A stretch of 47,880 bases of DNA. Source: CAZZKG01 sp964654825 (GTDB lineage Bacteria > Gemmatimonadota > CAZMKB01). The stretch covers positions 1 to 47,880 of the forward strand of contig CAZZKG010000026.1 of NCBI GenBank assembly GCA_964654825.1, read 5' to 3'. A program made the position numbers and the translations under genes. The notes under the pieces are model-generated. The model was given only the letters and a program-made list of their open reading frames with translations. It was not told the origin of the DNA and ran no database searches. Positions 41,705 through 47,880 of the stretch are shown piece by piece (position 1 is the stretch's first letter; each line of letters starts with the position of its first letter).

Positions 41705-43360
41705 CGCTTCCACCTTCTTCAGATTCATTCGGATCGAGGGATTGAACGGATCGAATTCGAGCGCTCGTATCCAGTTCGATCGTGCCTCAAGGTAGTTACC
41801 GGTTTCGAACTGAAGTAATCCGAGATTCCACCTGACCCCCGAATATTCGCCGGACAGGAGAGCCTGTTCATAGTAATTTCGGGCTTTTTCGAAATCACCT
41901 TTCTTTTTGTAGACCACGCCGAGGTTGTTGAGGATGTCCGGATCGGTCGGTCTTTTCTCCAGGTCTGTCTCCATCTCGTGGATCGCTTCATCGAACCGGT
42001 CCAGGGTCAGATAGATCTGTCCGGTTTGAAAATGAGGTCTCGTTTGTATCGAAGCTCTCATGCCCAGGGGATCAGTGTTGACGAAAAGGGCTGCCGCAGC
42101 GAGGAAAACGAGTGCTGACGAGATTTCTCTCCGATTTCGCTCTTTCAATGCGGCCATCACTGAATAAAATGAAAAACTGCCGAGGGTAATCACGAACGGC
42201 ACAACAGCCATGCGATACCTCGCAGCGGTGAAGAAAAAAGCATTCCCTGCCATGTAAGCCAGGATCAGCCACCAGAGGATTCTCAGTTCACGGGGGGCTT
42301 TACGTATGTAAATGAGGGAAAGAATGGCGAAAACACCCACCAGGCCGAAGCCGAACAGGGGGAGAGAGAGAAACACAGACAGATTCCTCATATAATAGAT
42401 GTCCTTGTTGTTTGAGACCTCGAGGGCGTTCCAGAAAGCATAACACTTCTTCAGGTAGAGCTGGATGAATCTCTGAGGCTGACTGCGGATGAAGCTGACC
42501 GTTTTCCGTGTCCAGTACTTCGATTGTTCAGCGGCGCCGGTGAGGCCTTTCCGTATGGGTTCCCTGACCATTCTGTTCCATCTCAGCCCGGGAAGTACAG
42601 GATTGAGACCATCCGCCTCCGGGTTGTTCCCAGTGTAGAAATTTATGGCGCCGTTGGAGGAAAGAAGCACGAACTCGCCGGTGCGGGTATAATTCCGGTA
42701 ACCCGAAACCAGCAGGACGGCTCCCGCTGCCAGGGTGATCAGAGCCAGAGTTAAAACACCTCTTCGTCTGCCGTGCGCCTTTACACTGTAGAGAGCAATC
42801 ACGGGATAGATGAACAGGGCGGTCCCCCGTGCGAGGCATGAGATCCCCAGGAGGATACCCGTGAGGATGGAAACGTGCCACGATCCGTATTTTAATGACC
42901 TCTGGAAAACATAGATCGTGAGGAGGAGGAGGAAACTGAAAATAGAGATGATGAGCAGTTCACCCTGAAAGTAGATGGCCGGCCAGTAGAGCGCATAGAT
43001 CACAGCACTGGTCACGGCTGCTCTCTTCTCGAGAAACCCCCGGGAAAAACGGTAGAGGACACAGGTACAGACTGCACCTATAACCATCTGGATGATCCTG
43101 GCCGTCCCGATACGGTGACCGACTATCCCGTAGCACAGTGCGAGAAACATCGGATATAGCGGTGAACGGAATAGGCCGTCCTGTTCGGGTAGGCCCTGGA
43201 GGATAGCCATGCCCATGTGATCATAGATGTACTCATCGACCACTGCATTGTGAAAAAAAGGTGTAGAGCCGATTTCGTACAGATAGATAAGCCGGGCGAT
43301 GAGGGACAGGAGGAACAGGAATAGAATCGTCCCGGCCTCGCGTTTGTCGAGATTTTTCAC
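41684..43360 (-). CDS. ArnT/PMT-like membrane glycosyltransferase with C-terminal TPRs
   Basis: This protein has about 558 residues. It is a GT-C-fold glycosyltransferase of the PMT/ArnT type, using a polyprenyl-linked sugar donor. The first helix is followed by FFHNAVVDEYIYDHMG, where Asp and Glu lie in the first external loop as in this family, and about ten further helices follow. The last about 110 residues are TPR repeats (PTDPDILNNLGVVYKKKGDFEKARNYYEQAL-type units). The longer frame upstream crosses the promoter and start region of the opposite gene and has no coding look. GTG at 43360, preceded by GAGAGA, starts MKNLDKREAG and is chosen. The acceptor is unknown. Confidence 0.8.
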   Translation of the reverse strand: MKNLDKREAGTILFLFLLSLIARLIYLYEIGSTPFFHNAVVDEYIYDHMGMAILQGLPEQDGLFRSPLYPMFLALCYGIVGHRIGTARIIQMVIGAVCTCVLYRFSRGFLEKRAAVTSAVIYALYWPAIYFQGELLIISIFSFLLLLTIYVFQRSLKYGSWHVSILTGILLGISCLARGTALFIYPVIALYSVKAHGRRRGVLTLALITLAAGAVLLVSGYRNYTRTGEFVLLSSNGAINFYTGNNPEADGLNPVLPGLRWNRMVREPIRKGLTGAAEQSKYWTRKTVSFIRSQPQRFIQLYLKKCYAFWNALEVSNNKDIYYMRNLSVFLSLPLFGFGLVGVFAILSLIYIRKAPRELRILWWLILAYMAGNAFFFTAARYRMAVVPFVITLGSFSFYSVMAALKERNRREISSALVFLAAAALFVNTDPLGMRASIQTRPHFQTGQIYLTLDRFDEAIHEMETDLEKRPTDPDILNNLGVVYKKKGDFEKARNYYEQALLSGEYSGVRWNLGLLQFETGNYLEARSNWIRALEFDPFNPSIRMNLKKVEALIRGSG

Positions 43361-43465
43361 TCTCTCAAGCGTCGGTCGAAGGGCCAGAAATAGAATTTCA
43401 GGAACAAATCTACAGTCGTAAGGCCCGAAAGTCAATGAAGATAAGCAGTTTCCACCCCCGTCCGC

Positions 43466-43495
43466 TTGACATTGGCTGTAAAAAAGTCGTATAAT
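43466..43495 (+). promoter_or_regulatory. Consensus sigma-70 promoter of the small exported protein and matrixin
   Basis: TTGACA (43466-43471), an 18-base spacer and TATAAT (43490-43495) match the consensus at all 12 bases. The leader to the ATG at 43623 would be about 120 bases. This shows the opposite-strand frame through here is not coding. Confidence 0.8.
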
Positions 43496-43622
43496 TGGTT
43501 CAGATACGGTATTACAAATGGAAGGATTCCGGGGGTACAATTTCAGGTAGATGGAAAGGAGGCTCATACACTCGATAGTCCCCCAAAGCGTTCGTCTACT
43601 CATTGCCAGGAGGTAACCAGCG

Positions 43623-44117
43623 ATGTCAATCAGAACAATTCTCTCGAGTGCTTGTATTCTGTCACTCATTGCAGTTTTCGTTTCCCCACCGCTAGTCCAT
43701 TCCACGACCATGGTGAAGTTTACCGAGCAGGACCTCGCAATCGAGGCCGATCTCATCATTCAGGGACGCGTGACCTCAACATGGACCGAATGGGGGGAGA
43801 ACAATCGTTACATCTACACGTTTGGCAGGGTCGAAGTCGACAGAGTGATCAAAGGGTATGTCGATAACAACGAGTTCATCGTCAAAAGGCCCGGCGGCAG
43901 CATCGGATCAACCACGATGGAAGCTTTTGGAACCGCTACCTTCCAGGTCGGTGATGAGCTCATCCTCTTTCTCCTCGATGACATGTCATACGAGAGTAAT
44001 GTTCTCGGGTGGGAACAGGGACGATTCAACGTTGTCGACGGTTCGGTAGTCCAGAACGGGAAGACTGTGGAGGATTTTATCGCCGGGATAGAATCCAATT
44101 TTTTCAATGAGAAATAA
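43623..44117 (+). CDS. Small exported protein of unknown function, partner of matrixin gene
   Basis: The 164-residue protein has a signal peptide (MSIRTILSSACILSLIAVFV, cleavage near VHS). The mature part is beta-rich and contains LAIEADLIIQGRVTSTWTEW, VDRVIKGYV and VGDELILFL. That pattern resembles a small OB-like or SpoIIE-unrelated beta-barrel found next to matrixin-like peptidase genes in other genomes; the link is a general impression and not a named family. GGAGG lies before the ATG. The gene ends 51 bases before the metalloprotease, so the two are probably co-transcribed, and this protein may be an inhibitor, chaperone or substrate of it. Confidence 0.75.
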   Translation: MSIRTILSSACILSLIAVFVSPPLVHSTTMVKFTEQDLAIEADLIIQGRVTSTWTEWGENNRYIYTFGRVEVDRVIKGYVDNNEFIVKRPGGSIGSTTMEAFGTATFQVGDELILFLLDDMSYESNVLGWEQGRFNVVDGSVVQNGKTVEDFIAGIESNFFNEK

Positions 44118-44168
44118 ATTCCACGGCTGGACCTATTCTCTATTCACCCTTTGATCCTGGAGGAAACA

Positions 44169-44759
44169 GTGTCAGCAAAGAAATACTTGAGACTGGCGAT
44201 CATCGCAGCCGTTGGGTTGACCTTGTTCGCTCAGACTGATCTCTTCTCATATACGACGTGGTTTTCACCGTTCGGGAGTTCCTACCTTCCTGCGGTTCTC
44301 TATGGCAACACGAACCTCGATGACGAGTGCGGAAACTACGGGGCTTTCATCCGCGGTGCCCGTGCCTGGAATCAGGTTTCATGCTCATCGTTCCGCTTCG
44401 TGAGCGGCGGCGTGACGAGCCGGAGTGCTCCGGTCAACGACGGTTTTCAGGTCGTCAAATGGAAAAACAACTGTGACCCCGGAGTCCTCGCGACCACGTA
44501 CCTCGAACACAATGGACCGAACAGGGAGTGTGATGTCCTGATGTGCAGAAGCTGGAACTGGGCCTGCGGTCCCGGTAATGCTTCCTGGAACGAGTACGAT
44601 ATCCAGAGTGTTGCCTGCCACGAGTTCGGTCACGTTCTGGGTCTCGGCCACTCCAGCAACAGCCAGGCTACGATGTACTACGCGATAGGGGCGGGTGACA
44701 ACAGCAAGAGGACGCTCCATCAGGATGATGAGAACGGACTCTGCTTCCTGTACGATTGA
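44169..44759 (+). CDS. Matrixin-like secreted zinc metalloprotease
   Basis: This 196-residue metzincin has a signal peptide (AKKYLRLAIIAAVGLTLFAQ), the zinc motif HEFGHVLGLGH with His151, His155 and His161, and the Met-turn in SQATMYYA about ten residues on. Six or more cysteines suggest disulfides, so it works outside the cytoplasm. There is no clear propeptide with a cysteine switch. The start is GTG at 44169, since TGGAGGAAACA lies directly before it. A strong terminator follows. It is probably in one transcript with the small exported protein. Confidence 0.88.
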   Translation: MSAKKYLRLAIIAAVGLTLFAQTDLFSYTTWFSPFGSSYLPAVLYGNTNLDDECGNYGAFIRGARAWNQVSCSSFRFVSGGVTSRSAPVNDGFQVVKWKNNCDPGVLATTYLEHNGPNRECDVLMCRSWNWACGPGNASWNEYDIQSVACHEFGHVLGLGHSSNSQATMYYAIGAGDNSKRTLHQDDENGLCFLYD

Positions 44760-44831
44760 TGATTAGTGGAGAGGGGGCATTCGAGTAATGTCGTCCTCAC
44801 GAAGATGATAGTCGTATCCGTTCTATTCCAG

Positions 44832-44866
44832 GAGTTCCCCGGCGAGTGGCCGGGGGACTCTTTTTT
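44832..44866 (+). terminator. Rho-independent terminator after the matrixin gene
   Basis: GAGTTCCCCGGC pairs with GCCGGGGGACTC (one G-T pair) over a short loop and is followed by TTTTTT. This is the clearest intrinsic terminator in the window, about 75 bases after the stop. The rest of the gap to the next gene holds nothing recognised. Confidence 0.88.
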
Positions 44867-45011
44867 CAGTGGTGGTGTACCCCACGGGACGCACATACGT
44901 CTGGTAATTGACGCAAAAGGTTTTATCTTATCAACGGTATCAGATTTCCGTCGATGTCCACCGGGCATCCCCGGGTAGAGCTTTTTCTTGTTTATGGACT
45001 GGATAAACCCT

Positions 45012-46358
45012 ATGAAAATTTTCGCCCGTTTTGAATCTTTCATGTTTATCCTTCTCCTCGTTCTTGAAGCCGCCTGTTCGGGAGTCGAAAAACCCGACGC
45101 AAACGGCACCGTAATTTTTATCGCTCTCGATGGAGCCGACTGGGACATCATCGATCCGTTGATCGAGAAAGGTAAGCTGCCGAATTTCGAGAAGATGGTG
45201 CAGGGGGGAACGAGGGCTGATCTCGAGTCCCTCGATAAGGAGTGGGTTTTTTATCCCGAAGAAAAGAAGTGGGGGACATCCCCCGCCATCTGGACATCGG
45301 CTGCAACGGGGAAACTCCCCTCCGAGCACGGTATCAATGATTTCATAGTAATGGACGAGGGTGTCATGTTTCCCATCACCAGCAACTACCTCACAGCCCG
45401 CCCCGTCTGGGATGTCTTCGGCGAAGCGGGGCTGAAGGTGGCAGTGATCGGCTGGTGGGCATCATGGCCCGCGAAGCCGGTCAATGGATTCATGGTTTCA
45501 GACCATGTCGGGATATCGAGATGGGACCTGACTACCAATTACAGAAAAGCCGGCTTCCATCTCCACGGCGACACGTATCCGCTGTCTCTTCTCGACGAGA
45601 TCGCTCCCTACCGGCGTGCACCTTCCCAGATCAGTACTGAAGAGGCCCTGAAACTCTGCAACATCGGGCGCATGACAGAGGGGCTCAACGAGGGGAAAAA
45701 ACTCTTCGAACTGAAGATCGCAATCGCCTCGGACCTCACTTACGCCGGTGTCGGTCTTTACCTGATGGACAGCTATCACCCCGACTTCGTCACTCCCTAC
45801 ATCGAAGGCGTCGACATCGTCCAGCACCTCTTCTGGAAATACATGGCTCCCGACACTTCCCTTTATGATGTAAGGAAAGAGGACGTGGACAACCTCGGTG
45901 GTGTCATCGCATCCTACCACGTACTCGTGGATTCGATCCTGGGAGAGTACCTGAAGAGAACCGGAGAACGGGATTGTGTCATCATCGCCTCTGATCACGG
46001 ATTCATGTCATCGAATGTGAGAAGTCGTATCCACATATCGGGGGAACATGACAGAACCGGTGTACTTCTTATGTATGGTTCCGGTATCCGGAAGGGGTTT
46101 CGGATGGAGAAGGTGAATATCCTCGATGTGACTCCGATGCTTCTCTACCTCGAGAATCAACCGCAGGCGCACGACATGAGTGGTGAGGTTCCTCTCGATG
46201 CTTTTACCGAAGACTTCAAACGGGAGAGATCGATCAGGTACGTGGATACCTATGAAAAGGAAGGGGCTTATCAGGTAATAAAACGCCACATCCCCTCACA
46301 GGTCGACTCTGCTCTCCTGGAGAAACTGGAAGCTCTCGGTTACCTGTCCCGGGAATGA
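45012..46358 (+). CDS. Alkaline-phosphatase-superfamily lipoprotein (type I phosphodiesterase/nucleotide pyrophosphatase-like)
   Basis: The protein has about 448 residues. The N-terminus (MKIFARFESFMFILLLVLEA, then ACSG) is a signal with a probable lipoprotein Cys, though the -3 residue Glu is unusual for a lipobox. Metal and active-site motifs of the superfamily are clear: FIALDGADWD, the nucleophile region WTSAATGKLPSEHGI, GVDIVQHLFW, IIASDHGF and GEHDRTGV. Such proteins hydrolyse phosphodiesters, sulfates or phosphonates; the substrate is open. Starts at TTG 44988, ATG 44994 and ATG 45012 are all possible; the last gives the cleanest signal. It sits between two secreted proteases. Confidence 0.85.
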   Translation: MKIFARFESFMFILLLVLEAACSGVEKPDANGTVIFIALDGADWDIIDPLIEKGKLPNFEKMVQGGTRADLESLDKEWVFYPEEKKWGTSPAIWTSAATGKLPSEHGINDFIVMDEGVMFPITSNYLTARPVWDVFGEAGLKVAVIGWWASWPAKPVNGFMVSDHVGISRWDLTTNYRKAGFHLHGDTYPLSLLDEIAPYRRAPSQISTEEALKLCNIGRMTEGLNEGKKLFELKIAIASDLTYAGVGLYLMDSYHPDFVTPYIEGVDIVQHLFWKYMAPDTSLYDVRKEDVDNLGGVIASYHVLVDSILGEYLKRTGERDCVIIASDHGFMSSNVRSRIHISGEHDRTGVLLMYGSGIRKGFRMEKVNILDVTPMLLYLENQPQAHDMSGEVPLDAFTEDFKRERSIRYVDTYEKEGAYQVIKRHIPSQVDSALLEKLEALGYLSRE

Positions 46359-46409
46359 TGAGTTGTGGGTGGGGCGGCCCGGGGTGGAAAATCATTCCAA
46401 CCCGTGTTT

Positions 46410-46438
46410 TTGACATTAACCTTCGTTTGTGATATAAT
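46410..46438 (+). promoter_or_regulatory. Consensus sigma-70 promoter of the subtilisin-like protease
   Basis: TTGACA (46410-46415), a 17-base spacer and TATAAT (46433-46438) match at all 12 positions. The ATG follows about 30 bases after the expected start of transcription. Confidence 0.88.
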
Positions 46439-46473
46439 ACATCCGAAATCGTTTTTTTTGAAAGGGAGGAGAC

Positions 46474-47880
46474 ATGATTCGTTTCACATTCGGTCTGTGT
46501 GTGCTGGCGGTTATATCACTCGTGTGCTTCATGAGTTTGTTCGCTGCCGGTGAGGCGCAGCATCAGACTCTGATGGGGAGAGATTACGTTCTGATAGATG
46601 GAGAGTGGTATCAGGACGATAACGGGAAACTCTTTCAAGTAATACCGGGAACTCTGACACTCAGATTCCGGGACGGGAGAACAGGCGAAGATGTGAATCG
46701 AACGCTCAAAGAAATGAGTCTCGTGGTGATTCGAGTGAATAAACTCGGCGTCTATGACGTCTCCTGCGACGGCGATATATTTCGTAAAGCGACGCATTTA
46801 CTCGATACGGGTCAGTTTTCCTTCGTCGAAGTCATGACGTGGGGAGAGTATCTGGATTTCTTTCCTGATGATACTAGCTTCGATCTCCAGTGGGGTCTCC
46901 ACAACACGGGACAGACCGGTGGTGTCCCCGATGCGGATGTCGATGCTCCCGAAGGCTGGGAGCTGGAGAAAGGAGACCCGTCAATTGTGGTGGGAGTACT
47001 CGACAGCGGGACCGAGTTTACCCACGTGGATCTGGAAGACAACATGTGGAAGAACGAGGGCGAGATCCCGGACAACGGTGTCGATGACGATGGGAACGGA
47101 TTCATCGATGATTACGACGGTTGGGATTTCTATCATAACGACAACGATCCGAGCGGTCCCTACTATCATGGTACGCACGTCGCAGGTGTAGTTGCCGCCA
47201 GGACGAATAACGGAATCGGGATTGCGGGATTGGCCGGAGGTGACGGCACCCAGCAGGGTTGCCTCATCATGCCTGTGGCTGTGGGCGATGATTTTCCGGA
47301 CGGGAGTATTCTCGATGATGCCATCATCTATGCCGCCGACAACGGCGCCAGCGTCATCACGATGAGTCTCACCGTGGGACAGACCAGCGCGATCGATCTT
47401 GCCGTCGAGTACGCTCATGACACGATGGGAGTGTTTATCGACTGTGCTGCCGGGAACGACTACGGTGGCCCCGTAGGTTATCCGGCCTCGCTCGAGAGAA
47501 TCATGGCAGTCGGTGCATCCGAAGATGATGACCAGGTCGCTTATTACTCGAGCTGCGGTCCCGAGGTCGAGGTGATCGCCCCGGGCACCGACATCTACAG
47601 CACTCAGCTGGGTAACAGCTACGGTTCATCGAGCGGCACCTCATTCGCCGCGCCCCACGTGGCCGGCCTTGCCGCTCTCATGCTTTCGGTGGATGGCTCT
47701 CTCCTGCCCGACGAGGTACGTCAGATGATGATAGATACTTCAGAGGATATCGATGAGCCCGGGCATGACAACTGTTCCGGCTGGGGCAGGATCAATGCAA
47801 ACAATGCGTTGCTCCTGGTGGGGCCGGACGAGATTCGCGGTCTGGTGAGAAACTCGACGACCGGCGACGCGATGGACTCG
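46474..47880 (+). CDS. Secreted subtilisin-like (S8) serine protease, 3' end beyond the window
   Basis: The visible part has 469 residues with no stop before the window edge. Residues 1-28 are a signal peptide (FGLCVLAVISLVCFMSLFAA). A propeptide-like region follows (about 35-130). The S8 catalytic set is complete: Asp177 in GVLDSG, His232 in HGTHVAG, the oxyanion Asn328 in AAGND and Ser390 in SSGTSFAAPHVAGL. An acidic loop DDDGNGFIDDYDG (about 205-217) resembles a calcium site. The last visible residues (IRGLVRNSTTGDAMDS) begin a carboxypeptidase-regulatory-like beta domain, so more surface domains and a sorting tail are expected. GGGAGGAGAC precedes the ATG. Confidence 0.93.
   Translation, partial: MIRFTFGLCVLAVISLVCFMSLFAAGEAQHQTLMGRDYVLIDGEWYQDDNGKLFQVIPGTLTLRFRDGRTGEDVNRTLKEMSLVVIRVNKLGVYDVSCDGDIFRKATHLLDTGQFSFVEVMTWGEYLDFFPDDTSFDLQWGLHNTGQTGGVPDADVDAPEGWELEKGDPSIVVGVLDSGTEFTHVDLEDNMWKNEGEIPDNGVDDDGNGFIDDYDGWDFYHNDNDPSGPYYHGTHVAGVVAARTNNGIGIAGLAGGDGTQQGCLIMPVAVGDDFPDGSILDDAIIYAADNGASVITMSLTVGQTSAIDLAVEYAHDTMGVFIDCAAGNDYGGPVGYPASLERIMAVGASEDDDQVAYYSSCGPEVEVIAPGTDIYSTQLGNSYGSSSGTSFAAPHVAGLAALMLSVDGSLLPDEVRQMMIDTSEDIDEPGHDNCSGWGRINANNALLLVGPDEIRGLVRNSTTGDAMDS

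Noticed and set aside
43361..43759. Longer N-terminus for the glycosyltransferase frame
   Set aside because: The extension is not hydrophobic in a membrane-protein manner and runs antisense through a perfect promoter and the start of a signal-peptide gene.
44766..44978. Open frame of 70 codons after the matrixin gene
   Set aside because: It runs through the intrinsic terminator and has no ribosome site or recognisable protein features.
1..47880. CRISPR array, tRNA or rRNA gene
   Set aside because: No regular short repeats with spacers and no cloverleaf or ribosomal sequence were recognised in the gaps between genes; a tRNAscan or Rfam search could still find a small RNA.

Overview
The window reads as a chromosomal segment of an uncultivated FCB-type or related Gram-negative bacterium of moderate GC. 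The evidence is indirect. A secreted metalloprotease ends in a YPNPFNP / FlgD-Ig-like C-terminal sorting domain, there is an LVIVD-repeat protein, the primary-type sigma factor is short and lacks region 1.1, and TolC, HlyD-type adaptor and lipoprotein genes imply an outer membrane. Candidate phyla such as Krumholzibacteriota or Eisenbacteria fit, but I cannot fix the taxon from sequence alone. Several promoters match the sigma-70 consensus exactly, which argues against Bacteroidota. TAG, TGA and TAA are all used as stops.

Layout. 1-1634 is a decayed accessory end: a broken integron-type tyrosine recombinase facing a 5'-truncated LVIVD-repeat gene with an internal stop, plus a 22-bp direct repeat. 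1627-5016 is a secreted M36-like metalloprotease. 5235-6362 is mnmA. 6526-12598 (minus) is a five-gene MacAB/TolC-type export operon with two permeases, separated by a 164-bp palindromic MITE-like element. 12734-14966 (minus) is a Crp/Fnr regulator, CPBP protease and Yip1-like membrane protein operon. 15034-26747 (plus) holds an NtrY-like kinase, a housekeeping run (dnaX, ybaB, recR, an MglA-like GTPase, pgsA, pgpA, a CinA-like amidohydrolase, thpR) and an NtrX-like sigma-54 activator. A palindromic GGTGA-n3-TCACC array sits just before the activator. 26862-30051 carries an aldehyde dehydrogenase, lepB and a sigma factor. 30109-30300 is a second MITE-like palindrome with a perfect 27-bp-stem hairpin near its centre.

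30403-36447 is a probable operon: a membrane-anchored NEW3-like protein, an ABC ATPase without a permease, and two tandem GAF-type sensor kinases. It is followed by a minus-strand lipoprotein zinc peptidase of DPP III/M49-like type, a large GGDEF-ATPase-TPR fusion protein, and a convergent membrane glycosyltransferase with C-terminal TPRs. 43623-47880 carries secreted or surface proteins: a small exported protein, a matrixin-like metalloprotease, an alkaline-phosphatase-superfamily lipoprotein, and a subtilisin-like protease cut off by the window end.

Two themes stand out. First, signalling is heavy: four sensor or GGDEF proteins plus a sigma-54 activator, and NtrY and NtrX are split around a replication/lipid-synthesis run. 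Second, a family of small non-autonomous palindromic elements shares TAGTGTTC-type ends. No rRNA, tRNA or CRISPR array was recognised.
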